A DNA stretch of 64,000 bases from Staphylococcus aureus (GCF_001027105.1 NZ_CP011526.1:682001-746000), one strand, 5' to 3'; positions 45,582 through 56,934 are shown, counted from the stretch's first letter. The notes: a model not told the origin generated them from the letters alone. A program made the numbers and translations.

Positions 45582-46569
45582 AAAAAGTGGCTTATTCAGT
45601 AGCTTTCAGGACTTTGGCAGAAGGGGATATGAACATGATGGTGTAATTCCATGTGGTGCACTTGATACTTTAGCACATGAAATTGCTAATCGATTAGTTG
45701 CAAATGACAAGAATGAAGCAACTTTGGAAATGACTAATAAAATGGCAACGATTCGTTTTACAGAACCTACGCTGATTGCATTAGCAGGGGGTAATGTCAA
45801 AGCTTACACTGAGCATATGACTATATCTCCATATAAATTGTATTTGTTAGATAAAGGCGATGTTTTAAAGTTTAGAGAAACAAGTTATACATCGCGAGTG
45901 TATTTAGCTGTGGGAGGCGGATTTGAATTAGATGCATGGTTAGGATCTAACTCAACCGACTTTAATGTAAAAATTGGTGGTTTTAAAGGTAGAACATTAC
46001 AAGATGGCGATGAAATAAAGCTTAAGAGAGATTATACAGCTCGTCATCATAAGTTATTTGAAAACCTTGCTCACACGAAACAAACAGATTGGGGTATTGA
46101 TGGATACGCCTTGTCATTTAATTATATGTCTGATGTATTTCATGTCGTTAAAAATAAAGGTACGGAAGATTTTAAAGAAGATGCCATTCAAAGATTTGTG
46201 AAACATGATTATAAAGTAACGAGCAAAGCAAATCGCATGGGGATGATGCTTGAAGGTGAAAAAATCAAAGCTTTTTATGAAGATATGCCACCGTATCAGA
46301 CTGTCAAAAAAGGAACGATACAAATTAAGCGTGATGGCACACCTATTATCCTATTAAATGATCATTATACGCTAGGTAGCTACCCGCAAATCGGTACAAT
46401 CGCAAGTTATCATTTAACGAAATTAGCACAAAAACCGCAAGGATCACGTTTGAAATTTCAATTTATAGATATTTTAACGGCTGAAAAGAACCTTGTTAAG
46501 TATAGTAACTGGTTAAACCAATTATTCCATGGAATAGAATATAGAATGCAATTAGAAATGATGAAATAA
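45565..46569 (+). CDS. pxpC: 5-oxoprolinase subunit PxpC (KipA family)
   Basis: A 334-residue KipA/PxpC protein (carboxyltransferase domain 2). It opens SIIIEKSGLFSSFQDFGRRGYEHDGVIPCGALD, the family signature of a PGLxTxxQDxGRxGxxxxGxxxxGxxD type, and ends KKGTIQIKRDGTPIILLNDHYTLGSYPQIGTI. It is sometimes labelled urea carboxylase or allophanate hydrolase-like. The third subunit, PxpA (LamB/YcsF), is not next door. No further gene follows for ~470 bp. Confidence 0.88.
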   Translation: MSIIIEKSGLFSSFQDFGRRGYEHDGVIPCGALDTLAHEIANRLVANDKNEATLEMTNKMATIRFTEPTLIALAGGNVKAYTEHMTISPYKLYLLDKGDVLKFRETSYTSRVYLAVGGGFELDAWLGSNSTDFNVKIGGFKGRTLQDGDEIKLKRDYTARHHKLFENLAHTKQTDWGIDGYALSFNYMSDVFHVVKNKGTEDFKEDAIQRFVKHDYKVTSKANRMGMMLEGEKIKAFYEDMPPYQTVKKGTIQIKRDGTPIILLNDHYTLGSYPQIGTIASYHLTKLAQKPQGSRLKFQFIDILTAEKNLVKYSNWLNQLFHGIEYRMQLEMMK

Positions 46570-47042
46570 TATTTGGTACGTAGCTCATACTCGAGTCCGA
46601 TGCAAATAATTTCCTCCTAATGTATAATGAAATAATACTGTGTTTTATCTGCGAAATGTATCATTTTCTAATTCGTTTCACAGTAAAATGAAAAGATAAA
46701 GTGTGTTTTTACTTGAATTTTGACTAAAATTACTCTATATTTATTAATTGAGCTATGCTTATTATTACAATTTGATTACAAATTTTAAATTTGTTAATTG
46801 AATGATAATATTAAATAAAGAAACTTACACAAGCAAATATGAGTTGTAGCCCAAAATACTTGTTAAATCAAAGTTGAAAGCTACAAATAATGAAAATTAT
46901 AAACTTGAATCTGAAAGTAATTACTATAATTATGACAATGTTAACTTTTAAACGCACTTATTAATTAACTACATAATGTTAATATCTAATTTATTCAAGT
47001 ACTTTCGCAAGATTTATTATCTAAATAACGGGGGAAAGAATC
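46570..47042 (+). other. Intergenic region upstream of ltaS
   Basis: A 473-bp AT-rich stretch with no supported ORF, no clear terminator for pxpC and no recognisable riboswitch. It must hold the ltaS promoter and leader; I cannot place the promoter with confidence. The ltaS Shine-Dalgarno is GGGGGAAAG just before the ATG. Confidence 0.6.
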
Positions 47043-48983
47043 ATGAGTTCACAAAAAAAGAAAATTAGTCTTTTTGCGTTCTTCTTATTAACCGTAATAA
47101 CGATTACCTTGAAGACGTATTTTTCTTATTATGTTGATTTTTCTTTAGGTGTTAAAGGTTTAGTACAAAACTTAATATTATTGATGAATCCTTATAGTTT
47201 AGTAGCACTGGTTTTAAGTGTGTTCCTATTCTTTAAAGGCAAAAAAGCATTTTGGTTCATGTTCATAGGCGGCTTCTTATTGACGTTCCTATTATATGCC
47301 AATGTTGTGTACTTTAGATTCTTCTCTGATTTTTTAACGTTTAGTACTTTAAACCAAGTAGGTAACGTAGAATCTATGGGTGGTGCGGTTAGTGCATCAT
47401 TCAAATGGTATGACTTTGTTTATTTCATTGATACGTTAGTTTACTTATTCATTTTAATATTTAAAACAAAATGGTTAGACACAAAAGCATTTAGTAAGAA
47501 ATTTGTTCCTGTCGTAATGGCGGCTTCAGTAGCATTATTCTTCTTAAACTTAGCTTTTGCTGAAACTGACAGACCAGAATTATTAACACGTACATTTGAC
47601 CATAAATATTTAGTGAAATATTTAGGACCTTATAACTTTACAGTATACGATGGTGTTAAAACTATCGAAAATAATCAACAAAAAGCGCTAGCATCTGAAG
47701 ATGACTTAACAAAAGTATTAAATTATACGAAACAACGTCAAACAGAGCCTAACCCAGAATATTATGGGGTGGCAAAGAAGAAAAATATTATTAAGATTCA
47801 TTTAGAAAGTTTCCAAACCTTCTTAATTAATAAAAAGGTTAATGGTAAAGAAGTAACACCGTTTTTAAACAAATTATCAAGTGGGAAAGAGCAATTCACA
47901 TACTTCCCTAACTTTTTCCATCAAACAGGTCAAGGTAAAACATCTGACTCTGAATTTACAATGGATAACAGTTTATACGGTTTACCGCAAGGTTCTGCCT
48001 TTTCATTAAAAGGAGATAATACGTATCAGTCATTACCAGCAATTTTAGATCAAAAGCAAGGCTACAAATCTGATGTCATGCACGGTGACTATAAAACATT
48101 CTGGAACAGAGACCAAGTATATAAACACTTTGGTATCGATAAATTCTATGATGCAACATACTATGACATGTCAGATAAAAACGTTGTAAACTTAGGCTTG
48201 AAAGACAAAATTTTCTTTAAAGATTCTGCTAATTATCAAGCTAAGATGAAATCACCATTCTATTCTCATTTAATTACATTGACTAACCACTATCCATTCA
48301 CATTAGATGAAAAGGATGCAACTATTGAGAAATCAAACACAGGTGATGCAACAGTTGATGGTTATATTCAAACAGCACGTTATTTAGACGAAGCATTAGA
48401 AGAATATATTAATGACTTGAAGAAAAAAGGATTATATGACAATTCAGTGATTATGATTTATGGTGACCACTATGGTATCTCTGAAAACCATAACAATGCC
48501 ATGGAAAAACTATTAGGTGAAAAAATCACATCGGCTAAATTTACAGATTTAAACAGAACTGGTTTCTGGATTAAAATCCCTGGTAAATCTGGTGGTATCA
48601 ATAATGAATATGCTGGTCAAGTCGATGTAATGCCAACAATTTTACATTTGGCTGGTATAGATACGAAGAACTATTTAATGTTCGGTACTGATTTATTCTC
48701 TAAAGGTCATAATCAAGTAGTTCCATTCAGAAATGGTGACTTTATAACAAAAGATTATAAATATGTTAATGGTAAGATTTATTCTAATAAAAATAATGAA
48801 CTCATAACTACTCAACCAGCTGATTTCGAAAAGAATAAAAAGCAAGTTGAAAAGGATCTCGAAATGAGTGACAACGTGCTTAATGGTGATTTGTTTAGAT
48901 TCTACAAAAATCCAGACTTCAAAAAGGTAAATCCTTCGAAGTATAAATATGAAACAGGACCTAAAGCAAACTCTAAAAAATAA
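47043..48983 (+). CDS. ltaS: Lipoteichoic acid synthase LtaS
   Basis: A 646-residue membrane enzyme that polymerises glycerol phosphate from phosphatidylglycerol into lipoteichoic acid. Five N-terminal membrane segments (about 10-205), a linker with the signal peptidase site after KALA (about residue 217), then a sulfatase-type extracellular domain. The catalytic Thr lies in [10 protein letters not shown] (near 300). Metal-site motifs are HLESFQTF (about 253), [10 protein letters not shown] (about 475) and [14 protein letters not shown]. LtaS is the main target of LTA inhibition and is needed for normal growth. Monocistronic with a terminator. Confidence 0.97.
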   Translation: MSSQKKKISLFAFFLLTVITITLKTYFSYYVDFSLGVKGLVQNLILLMNPYSLVALVLSVFLFFKGKKAFWFMFIGGFLLTFLLYANVVYFRFFSDFLTFSTLNQVGNVESMGGAVSASFKWYDFVYFIDTLVYLFILIFKTKWLDTKAFSKKFVPVVMAASVALFFLNLAFAETDRPELLTRTFDHKYLVKYLGPYNFTVYDGVKTIENNQQKALASEDDLTKVLNYTKQRQTEPNPEYYGVAKKKNIIKIHLESFQTFLINKKVNGKEVTPFLNKLSSGKEQFTYFPNFFHQTGQGKTSDSEFTMDNSLYGLPQGSAFSLKGDNTYQSLPAILDQKQGYKSDVMHGDYKTFWNRDQVYKHFGIDKFYDATYYDMSDKNVVNLGLKDKIFFKDSANYQAKMKSPFYSHLITLTNHYPFTLDEKDATIEKSNTGDATVDGYIQTARYLDEALEEYINDLKKKGLYDNSVIMIYGDHYGISENHNNAMEKLLGEKITSAKFTDLNRTGFWIKIPGKSGGINNEYAGQVDVMPTILHLAGIDTKNYLMFGTDLFSKGHNQVVPFRNGDFITKDYKYVNGKIYSNKNNELITTQPADFEKNKKQVEKDLEMSDNVLNGDLFRFYKNPDFKKVNPSKYKYETGPKANSKK

Positions 48984-48995
48984 TATCTAAACACG

Positions 48996-49029
48996 AACTC
49001 GGATTGATAAAATATCAATCCGGGTTTTT
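48996..49029 (+). terminator. Terminator after ltaS
   Basis: AACTCGGATTGATA pairs with TATCAATCCGGGTT (one G-T pair), followed by TTT. Confidence 0.8.
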
Positions 49030-49259
49030 ATTATGTTCTTTTATATTATGTTTTACATTATATGTGTTGATAAAAAGGTATATTATAAAGATCATTAGCA
49101 TAGTCATCAAAGCCTTAACAAGTTTTATTTATAGTTGAAGCAACAATATATTAAATTATGACACTTAACGGTATCGATTTCTTTTGATTTCAAAAAGGTG
49201 TATAATGTATAGAACTGATTTAAGTACGTAGAGATTTCAACAGAAGAAGGAAGATGGGT

Positions 49260-51137
49260 ATGGAAGCATATAAAATTGAACATTTAAATAAATCTTATGC
49301 CGATAAGACTATATTCGATAACCTAGATTTATCAATTTCAGAAGGTGAAAAAATAGGTTTAGTAGGCATAAATGGTACAGGGAAAAGTACGTTGTTAAAA
49401 GTAATTGGTGGTATTGATGATGATTTTACAGCCAATGTTATGCATCCAAATCAATATCGAATTCGATATTCGTCTCAGAAACAGGACCTTAATGAAGATA
49501 TGACAGTTTTTGATGCAGTATTAAGTTCTGATACAACAACTTTACGCATCATCAAGCAATATGAGCAGGCAGTACAAGCTTATGCGGATGACCAAAGTGA
49601 TAAATTGTTCAAGCGAATGATGGATGCGCAAGATGCTATGGATCAACATGATGCTTGGGACTATAACGCTGAAATTAAAACAATCCTCTCAAAACTAGGT
49701 ATACATGATACTACTAAATACATTAAAGAATTATCCGGCGGACAACAAAAACGTGTTGTACTTGCTAAAACATTAATAGAACAACCAGATTTATTGTTAT
49801 TAGATGAACCTACGAACCATTTAGACTTCGAATCAATCAGCTGGTTGATCAATTATGTGAAGCAATATCCTCATACTGTTTTATTCGTAACCCATGATCG
49901 ATATTTTTTAAATGAAGTTTCCACTAGAATTATTGAACTAAACAGAGGTAAGTTAGCGTCATATCCTGGTAACTATGAATCTTATATTGAAATGCGCGCT
50001 GAAAGAGAAGTAACACTTCAAAAGCAACAACAAAAGCAACGAGCTTTATATAAGGAAGAACTTGCTTGGATGAGGGCTGGAGCTAAGGCTCGTACTACAA
50101 AGCAACAAGCTAGAATTAATCGATTTAATGACCTAGAAAATGAAGTTAACCAGCAATATAAAGACGATAAAGGTGAATTGAATCTTGCTTATTCAAGATT
50201 AGGTAAGCAAGTGTTCGAATTAGAAGACTTATCAAAGGCTATTAATGATAAAGTATTATTTGAACATCTGACGGAAATTATTCAAAAAGGTGAGCGTATT
50301 GGTGTTGTTGGGCCAAATGGAGCTGGTAAAACAACACTCTTAAATATTTTGAGTGGAGAAGACCAACAATTCGAAGGTAAATTGAAGACTGGGCAGACGG
50401 TTAAAGTAGCTTATTTTAAGCAAACAGATGAGACCCTGGATAGAGATATTCGTATGATTGATTATTTAAGAGAAGAAAGTGAGATCGCAAAAGAAAAAGA
50501 TGGAACCTCGGTATCTATTACACAACTTCTTGAACGATTTTTATTTCCAAGTGCAACTCATGGTAAAAAAGTTTATAAATTATCTGGTGGAGAGCAAAAG
50601 CGTTTGTATTTATTACGTCTACTCGTACACCAGCCAAATGTTCTGTTGTTAGATGAACCGACAAATGATTTAGATACTGAGACTTTAACAATACTTGAAG
50701 ATTATATTCATACTTTCGGTGGTACAGTGATTACCGTAAGCCATGATCGCTACTTCTTAAATAAAGTTGCACAGTCATATTGGTTTATTCATGATGGTCA
50801 GATGGAAAAGATTATCGGAACTTTTGAAGATTATGAAAGTTATAAAAAATCATTAGATAAAAATAAATCCACATTGAAGCAACAATCTAAATCTTCTACA
50901 ACTGTACGTAAGAAAAATGGTTTATCATATAAAGAAAAATTAGAATATGAACAATTGATGAAACGCATAGAACAAGCGGAAGTAAGAATGGAAGAAATTG
51001 ATGTGCTCATGATTGAGGCAAGTGCAGATTATGGGAAAATTAAAGAATTAAACGAAGAAAAAGAACAACTTGAAATTCAATATGATTTAGACATCACAAG
51101 ATGGAGTGAGTTAGAAGAAATTAAAGAACAACAATAA
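49260..51137 (+). CDS. ABC-F family ATPase (Uup-like)
   Basis: About 625 residues with two ATPase domains and no membrane segments. Walker A motifs are GINGTGKSTLL and GPNGAGKTTLL; signatures LSGGQQKRVVLAKTL and LSGGEQKRLYLLRLL; Walker B LLLLDEPTNHLD and VLLLDEPTNDLD. The linker between them is charged (about 240-300), and a C-terminal coiled coil (about 545-625) is of the Uup type. ABC-F proteins act on the ribosome; this one resembles Uup rather than the resistance proteins Vga or Msr. I prefer ATG 49260 (MEAYKIEHLN), nine bases after GAAGG. recQ follows 11 bases later. Confidence 0.88.
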   Translation: MEAYKIEHLNKSYADKTIFDNLDLSISEGEKIGLVGINGTGKSTLLKVIGGIDDDFTANVMHPNQYRIRYSSQKQDLNEDMTVFDAVLSSDTTTLRIIKQYEQAVQAYADDQSDKLFKRMMDAQDAMDQHDAWDYNAEIKTILSKLGIHDTTKYIKELSGGQQKRVVLAKTLIEQPDLLLLDEPTNHLDFESISWLINYVKQYPHTVLFVTHDRYFLNEVSTRIIELNRGKLASYPGNYESYIEMRAEREVTLQKQQQKQRALYKEELAWMRAGAKARTTKQQARINRFNDLENEVNQQYKDDKGELNLAYSRLGKQVFELEDLSKAINDKVLFEHLTEIIQKGERIGVVGPNGAGKTTLLNILSGEDQQFEGKLKTGQTVKVAYFKQTDETLDRDIRMIDYLREESEIAKEKDGTSVSITQLLERFLFPSATHGKKVYKLSGGEQKRLYLLRLLVHQPNVLLLDEPTNDLDTETLTILEDYIHTFGGTVITVSHDRYFLNKVAQSYWFIHDGQMEKIIGTFEDYESYKKSLDKNKSTLKQQSKSSTTVRKKNGLSYKEKLEYEQLMKRIEQAEVRMEEIDVLMIEASADYGKIKELNEEKEQLEIQYDLDITRWSELEEIKEQQ

Positions 51138-51148
51138 GGGGTCAATTT

Positions 51149-52930
51149 ATGATGCAACAAACATTATCGCATTACTTTGGGTATGAAACGTTTCGACCAG
51201 GACAAGAAGAAATTATTAGCAAAGTATTAGACCATCGTAATGTGCTTGGTGTCTTACCAACTGGTGGAGGTAAGTCTATATGCTATCAAGTACCAGGTTT
51301 ATTGTTAGGTGGTACAACAATTGTAATAAGTCCACTAATATCATTAATGAAAGATCAAGTGGATCAATTAAAAGCGATGGGAATTCAAGCTGCTTTTTTA
51401 AATAGTAGTTTGACTCAAAAAGAGCAACAACGTATTGAAAAAGCATTATCAAATGGAGAAATTCAATTTTTGTATGTTGCACCAGAACGATTTGAAAACC
51501 GATATTTTTTAAATATGCTTCAGCGTATAAAGATTCACTTAGTCGCGTTTGATGAAGCGCATTGTATTTCTAAATGGGGTCATGATTTCAGGCCGAGTTA
51601 CCAAAATGTTATTTCAAAAGTATTTACGTTACCTCAAGATTTTACAATAATAGCGTTGACAGCAACTGCCACGGTTGAAGTACAGCAAGATATTAGAGAA
51701 AAGTTAAATATCGCTCAAACTGATCAAATTAAAACGAGTACTAAGCGTAGAAACTTAATTTTTAAAGTAAATCCTACTTATCAACGTCAAAAATTTATAT
51801 TGGATTATATTAAAACACACGATGAAGATGCAGGTATTATTTATTGTTCTACACGTAAGCAAGTTGAAGAGCTTCAAGAAGCCTTAGAAAGTCAGAAAAT
51901 TGAAAGTGTTATATATCATGCAGGTTTGAGCAATAAAGAAAGAGAAGAAGCGCAGAATGATTTCTTATTTGATCGTGTTAAAGTAGTCGTTGCTACAAAT
52001 GCTTTTGGTATGGGTATTGATAAATCCAATGTACGCTTTGTTATTCATTATAATATGCCTGGAGATTTAGAATCTTATTATCAAGAAGCGGGTCGTGCAG
52101 GTCGTGACGGGTTGAAAAGTGAATGTATTTTGTTATTTAGCGAACGCGATATCAATTTACACGAGTATTTTATAACAGTCTCTCAAGCTGATGATGACTA
52201 TAAAGATAAAATGGGCGAAAAGTTAACTAAAATGATTCAATATACAAAAACAAAAAAATGTCTAGAAGCAACAATTGTCCATTATTTTGAACCGAATGAA
52301 AAATTAGAAGAATGTGAACAATGTAGTAATTGTGTTCAACAAGATAAATCATATAATATGACACAAGAAGCTAAGATGATTATTAGTTGCATCGCTCGTA
52401 TGAAACAACAAGAGAGTTATAGTGTTATCATTCAAGTGTTAAGAGGAGAGTCAACAGATTATATTAAGTATAAAGGTTATGACCAAATTTCAACCCATGG
52501 TTTAATGAAAGGTTACACAACATCAGAATTAAGTCACTTAATAGATGAATTAAGATTCAAAGGGTTCTTAAATGAAAATGACGAAATATTAATGTGTGAT
52601 ACTTCAATTAAAAAATTACTCAGTAATGAAGTAGAAGTATTCACAACACCATTTAAGCAAAAAGCGACTGAAAAAGTATTTATAAATACGGTTGAAGGGG
52701 TTGACCGAGTATTATTCAGTCAGTTGGTAGAAGTTCGTAAAAAGTTAAGTGACAAATTAACGATAGCACCTGTAAGTATATTTTCTGATTACACGTTGGA
52801 GGAATTTGCTAAACGTAAGCCTGCTTCGAAACAAGATATGATTAATATTGATGGCGTAGGTAGTTACAAATTAAAACATTATTGTCCAGCATTTTTAGAA
52901 ACGATTCAAAATTATAAAGCCAAAGTATAG
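51149..52930 (+). CDS. recQ: ATP-dependent DNA helicase RecQ
   Basis: A 593-residue helicase. Motif I TGGGKSICYQ (about 40), motif II DEAHCISKWGHDFR (about 135-148), motif III ALTATAT, motif VI YYQEAGRAGRDG (about 308-319). The RQC zinc region has Cys residues in CLEATIVHYF and CEQCSNC (about 370-395). A C-terminal HRDC domain (about 510-590) contains FAKRKPASKQDMINIDGVGSYKLKHY. It acts in recombination and fork repair. It is co-transcribed with the ABC-F gene and closed by a terminator. Confidence 0.93.
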   Translation: MMQQTLSHYFGYETFRPGQEEIISKVLDHRNVLGVLPTGGGKSICYQVPGLLLGGTTIVISPLISLMKDQVDQLKAMGIQAAFLNSSLTQKEQQRIEKALSNGEIQFLYVAPERFENRYFLNMLQRIKIHLVAFDEAHCISKWGHDFRPSYQNVISKVFTLPQDFTIIALTATATVEVQQDIREKLNIAQTDQIKTSTKRRNLIFKVNPTYQRQKFILDYIKTHDEDAGIIYCSTRKQVEELQEALESQKIESVIYHAGLSNKEREEAQNDFLFDRVKVVVATNAFGMGIDKSNVRFVIHYNMPGDLESYYQEAGRAGRDGLKSECILLFSERDINLHEYFITVSQADDDYKDKMGEKLTKMIQYTKTKKCLEATIVHYFEPNEKLEECEQCSNCVQQDKSYNMTQEAKMIISCIARMKQQESYSVIIQVLRGESTDYIKYKGYDQISTHGLMKGYTTSELSHLIDELRFKGFLNENDEILMCDTSIKKLLSNEVEVFTTPFKQKATEKVFINTVEGVDRVLFSQLVEVRKKLSDKLTIAPVSIFSDYTLEEFAKRKPASKQDMINIDGVGSYKLKHYCPAFLETIQNYKAKV

Positions 52931-52935
52931 TGAAG

Positions 52936-52975
52936 ACACCTAGTAAGCATTCCTTGTTTTACTGGGTGTTTTTTT
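52936..52975 (+). terminator. Terminator after recQ
   Basis: ACACCTAGTAA pairs with TTACTGGGTGT, followed by TTTTTT. Confidence 0.85.
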
Positions 52976-53151
52976 GAATTCAAGGTAAAATAACACTATT
53001 TCTTAACTGGAGATTACCTATTATTCATTATTTTATTAAAAAAGTTCAAGGATAAATCATTTAAATTTGAAAATTGTAATAAACGTGGTTAAATAGGGAA
53101 TACATACATATAATCTCGGTTTTATGCTATGAGAAAAAAAGAGGTGGCAAA

Positions 53152-54129
53152 GTGATTAAGTTTAAAAATGTAACTAAGCGTTATGGCAAACATGTTGCTG
53201 TCGATAACATTAGTTTCAATATTAATGAGGGTGAATTTTTTGTGCTAATTGGACCTTCAGGTTGTGGAAAAACTACGACATTAAAAATGATTAATCGACT
53301 CATTCACTTAAGTGAAGGTTATATTTATTTTAAAGATAAACCAATAAGTGATTATCCAGTATACGAAATGCGTTGGGATATTGGATACGTATTGCAGCAG
53401 ATTGCATTATTCCCACATATGACAATCAAAGAAAATATTGCACAAGTGCCACAAATGAAAAAGTGGAAAGAAAAAGATATAGATAAAAGAGTAGATGAAT
53501 TACTTGAAATGGTTGGATTAGAACCTGAAAAATATAAAAACAGAAAACCTGATGAATTGTCAGGGGGGCAACGACAACGTGTAGGAGTTATACGTGCGTT
53601 AGCAGCTGATCCACCAGTTATTTTAATGGATGAACCGTTTAGTGCATTAGACCCAATCAGCCGAGAAAAACTTCAAGATGATTTAATTGAATTACAAACT
53701 AAAATTAAGAAGACAATCATATTTGTTACACATGATATTCAAGAGGCGATGAAACTTGGTGATAAGATTTGTCTTTTGAATGAAGGGCATATTGAACAAA
53801 TTGACACACCAGAAGGATTTAAAAATAATCCTCAAAGTGAATTTGTTAAACAATTTATGGGTAGTCATTTAGAAGATGATGCGCCATGTGTTGAAGAGAA
53901 CGCAATTATCCGTGACTTGGATATTATGAAACCAATCGATGAGGTTACATCTATGAGCGCTTATCCAATTGTTTATGACAATCAACCAATTGAAGTATTG
54001 TATCAACTTTTATCAGAGAGCGAGCGTGTCATTGTCATGCAAGAAGATAGCGTAGGTCAATATGTTATTGATAGGAAAGATATCTTCAAATATTTGTCCC
54101 AGAAAAAGGAGGTAGCTCAACATGACTAA
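53152..54129 (+). CDS. Osmoprotectant ABC transporter ATP-binding protein (OpuBA/OpuCA-like)
   Basis: A 325-residue ATPase starting MIKFKNVTKRYGKHVAV at GTG 53152. Walker A is GPSGCGKTTT (about 34-43), signature LSGGQRQRVGVIRAL (about 135-149), Walker B VILMDEPFSALDP (about 157). Two C-terminal CBS-like regions (about 245-320), typical of OpuA/OpuC ATPases, include IVYDNQPIEVLYQLL; in relatives they sense ionic strength. Substrate is likely a quaternary amine such as choline, betaine or carnitine. It overlaps the permease gene by eight bases. Confidence 0.9.
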   Translation: MIKFKNVTKRYGKHVAVDNISFNINEGEFFVLIGPSGCGKTTTLKMINRLIHLSEGYIYFKDKPISDYPVYEMRWDIGYVLQQIALFPHMTIKENIAQVPQMKKWKEKDIDKRVDELLEMVGLEPEKYKNRKPDELSGGQRQRVGVIRALAADPPVILMDEPFSALDPISREKLQDDLIELQTKIKKTIIFVTHDIQEAMKLGDKICLLNEGHIEQIDTPEGFKNNPQSEFVKQFMGSHLEDDAPCVEENAIIRDLDIMKPIDEVTSMSAYPIVYDNQPIEVLYQLLSESERVIVMQEDSVGQYVIDRKDIFKYLSQKKEVAQHD

Positions 54130-55636
54130 CTTTTTCGACATATTGAGTGAACGTAAGGGGCAACTCTTTTCGACAATGATAGAACATATTCAAATATCAT
54201 TTATCGCATTATTGATTGCAACTGCTATTGCGGTACCATTAGGTATTTTATTAACGAAGACTAAAACGATATCTGAAATCGTAATGAATATTGCGGCAAT
54301 TCTTCAAACCATACCATCGTTGGCATTATTAGGTTTAATGATTCCTTTATTTGGTATCGGTCGTGTGCCAGCAATTATTGCACTTGTAGTGTATGCGTTG
54401 TTACCAATTTTAAGGAATACGTATACTGGAATTAAAGAAGTTGATCCATCACTCATTGAAGCGGCTAAAGGTATAGGTATGAAACCATTTAGACGTTTAA
54501 CTAAAGTCGAACTTCCGATAGCAATGCCTGTTATAATGGCTGGTGTAAGAACGGCTATGGTATTAATTATAGGTACAGCAACACTAGCAGCATTAATTGG
54601 TGCAGGCGGACTAGGAGATTTAATTTTATTAGGTATAGACCGTAACAATGCATCGTTGATATTATTAGGTGCAATTCCAGCAGCCTTATTGGCAATTATA
54701 TTTGATTTAATTTTAAGATTTATGGCTAAATTATCTTATAAAAAGTTATTGATGACGTTAGGTGTTATAGTGATGATTATTATACTGGCTATCGCTATTC
54801 CTATGTTTGCACAAAAAGGTGATAAAATTACGTTAGCTGGAAAGCTTGGCTCCGAGCCATCGATTATTACAAATATGTATAAAATTTTAATAGAAGAAGA
54901 GACCAAAAATACTGTAGAAGTGAAAGATGGTATGGGCAAAACAGCATTTTTATTTAATGCTTTAAAATCTGACGATATAGATGGGTATTTAGAATTTACT
55001 GGAACAGTTTTAGGTGAATTAACAAAAGAACCATTGAAGTCAAAAGAAGAGAAAAAAGTTTATGAACAAGCTAAGCAAAGTCTTGAAAAGAAATATCAAA
55101 TGACTATGTTAAAACCAATGAAGTATAACAATACGTATGCTTTAGCTGTAAAACGTGATTTTGCTAAACAACATAATATACGTACAATTGGTGATTTAAA
55201 TAAGGTTAAAGATCAACTTAAACCAGGATTTACATTGGAATTTAATGATCGTCCAGATGGTTACAAAGCTGTTCAAAAGGCTTATAATTTAAATTTAGAT
55301 AACATACGTACAATGGAACCTAAGTTGAGATATCAAGCGATCAATAAAGGTAATATTAATTTAATAGATGCATATTCAACTGACGCTGAATTAAAACAAT
55401 ATGATATGGTTGTGTTAAAAGATGATAAGCACGTATTTCCACCATATCAAGGAGCACCATTATTTAAAGAAAGCTTTTTAAAGAAACATCCAGAAATTAA
55501 GAAACCGTTAAACAAACTAGAAAACAAAATATCTGATGAAGATATGCAAATGATGAACTATAAAGTAACAGTTAAAAATGAAGACCCATATACAGTTGCG
55601 AAAGATTATTTAAAAGCAAAAGGGTTAATCAAATAA
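54122..55636 (+). CDS. Osmoprotectant ABC transporter, fused permease and substrate-binding protein
   Basis: A 504-residue fusion. The N-terminal ~220 residues are a permease with six membrane segments and the EAA loop IEAAKGIGMKPFRRLTKVELPIAMPVI (about 113-139). From about 235 onward is a glycine betaine-type substrate-binding domain (ITLAGKLGSEPSIITNMYKILIEEE, then FTGTVLGELTK and NRPDGYKAV-like region), displayed outside. Such fusions replace separate permease and binding protein genes, so two genes suffice for the whole importer. The substrate is unproven. Strong hairpin follows. Confidence 0.9.
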   Translation: MTNFFDILSERKGQLFSTMIEHIQISFIALLIATAIAVPLGILLTKTKTISEIVMNIAAILQTIPSLALLGLMIPLFGIGRVPAIIALVVYALLPILRNTYTGIKEVDPSLIEAAKGIGMKPFRRLTKVELPIAMPVIMAGVRTAMVLIIGTATLAALIGAGGLGDLILLGIDRNNASLILLGAIPAALLAIIFDLILRFMAKLSYKKLLMTLGVIVMIIILAIAIPMFAQKGDKITLAGKLGSEPSIITNMYKILIEEETKNTVEVKDGMGKTAFLFNALKSDDIDGYLEFTGTVLGELTKEPLKSKEEKKVYEQAKQSLEKKYQMTMLKPMKYNNTYALAVKRDFAKQHNIRTIGDLNKVKDQLKPGFTLEFNDRPDGYKAVQKAYNLNLDNIRTMEPKLRYQAINKGNINLIDAYSTDAELKQYDMVVLKDDKHVFPPYQGAPLFKESFLKKHPEIKKPLNKLENKISDEDMQMMNYKVTVKNEDPYTVAKDYLKAKGLIK

Positions 55637-55640
55637 CGAC

Positions 55641-55689
55641 CAACGCCACATAAGATGCGTAACACCAAATTATATCTTATGTGGCGTTG
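55641..55689. terminator. Terminator of the Opu operon (16-bp perfect stem)
   Basis: CAACGCCACATAAGAT pairs perfectly with ATCTTATGTGGCGTTG, followed by TTATATTT. Confidence 0.85.
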
Positions 55690-55875
55690 TTATATTTAAA
55701 TCTATAATTATGTTCAATTTAAACATGCAATAATGATTAAAAAATATGACATGTTAAACACAATGTAAGCTATTATGATGTGAAAATAGTAGCATTGCAT
55801 TTTAGAAACATAGAGCGATATAATGAATATAAGTTTTTTGAAATTTCAGTTAATTCTAAGGAGGTTGTTTTTATT

Positions 55876-56934
55876 ATGAAAGAACAACTTAATCAACTAT
55901 CAGCATATCAGCCTGGTTTATCTCCAAGGGCATTGAAAGAAAAGTATGGCATTGAAGGAGATTTATATAAACTTGCATCAAATGAAAATTTGTATGGACC
56001 ATCGCCTAAAGTTAAAGAAGCGATATCAGCACACTTAGATGAGTTATATTATTATCCTGAAACAGGATCACCGACATTAAAAGCGGCGATTAGTAAACAT
56101 TTAAATGTAGATCAATCACGCATTTTATTTGGTGCGGGATTAGATGAAGTTATATTAATGATTTCTAGAGCTGTATTAACGCCAGGGGATACTATTGTTA
56201 CAAGTGAAGCGACATTCGGTCAATATTATCACAATGCGATTGTTGAATCAGCTAATGTGATACAAGTACCTTTAAAAGATGGTGGCTTCGATTTAGAAGG
56301 TATTTTAAAAGAAGTTAATGAAGATACGTCATTGGTATGGTTATGTAATCCAAATAATCCTACAGGTACATATTTTAATCATGAGAGCTTAGATTCGTTT
56401 TTATCTCAAGTACCTCCACATGTACCAGTAATTATAGATGAAGCTTATTTTGAATTTGTGACAGCAGAGGGCTACCCGGATACACTTGCTTTGCAACAAA
56501 AATATGACAATGCTTTCTTATTACGTACATTTTCAAAGGCGTATGGATTAGCGGGTTTACGTGTAGGATATGTGGTAGCAAGTGAACATGCGATTGAAAA
56601 ATGGAACATCATTAGACCACCATTTAATGTGACACGTATATCTGAATACGCAGCAGTTGCAGCACTTGAAGATCAACAATATTTAAAAGAGGTAACACAT
56701 AAAAATAGTGTTGAACGCGAAAGATTTTATCAATTACCTCAAAGTGAGTATTTCTTGCCAAGTCAAACGAATTTTATATTTGTAAAAACAAAGCGGGTAA
56801 ATGAACTTTATGAAGCACTTTTAAATGTAGGGTGTATTACGCGACCATTTCCAACTGGTGTTAGAATTACAATTGGTTTTAAAGAACAAAATGATAAAAT
56901 GTTAGAAGTTTTATCAAACTTTAAATACGAATAG
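55876..56934 (+). CDS. hisC: Histidinol-phosphate aminotransferase HisC
   Basis: A 352-residue PLP-dependent aminotransferase. I start at [14 protein letters not shown] because AAGGAGG precedes it; the frame stays open upstream to 55780 without such a site. Signatures: [14 protein letters not shown] (about 33-46), GAGLDEVI (about 86), [11 protein letters not shown] (about 157-167), and the PLP-Lys in [15 protein letters not shown] (about 220-234). It converts imidazole acetol phosphate to histidinol phosphate and can also act on aromatic amino acids. It stands alone, away from the his operon. Confidence 0.92.
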   Translation: MKEQLNQLSAYQPGLSPRALKEKYGIEGDLYKLASNENLYGPSPKVKEAISAHLDELYYYPETGSPTLKAAISKHLNVDQSRILFGAGLDEVILMISRAVLTPGDTIVTSEATFGQYYHNAIVESANVIQVPLKDGGFDLEGILKEVNEDTSLVWLCNPNNPTGTYFNHESLDSFLSQVPPHVPVIIDEAYFEFVTAEGYPDTLALQQKYDNAFLLRTFSKAYGLAGLRVGYVVASEHAIEKWNIIRPPFNVTRISEYAAVAALEDQQYLKEVTHKNSVERERFYQLPQSEYFLPSQTNFIFVKTKRVNELYEALLNVGCITRPFPTGVRITIGFKEQNDKMLEVLSNFKYE

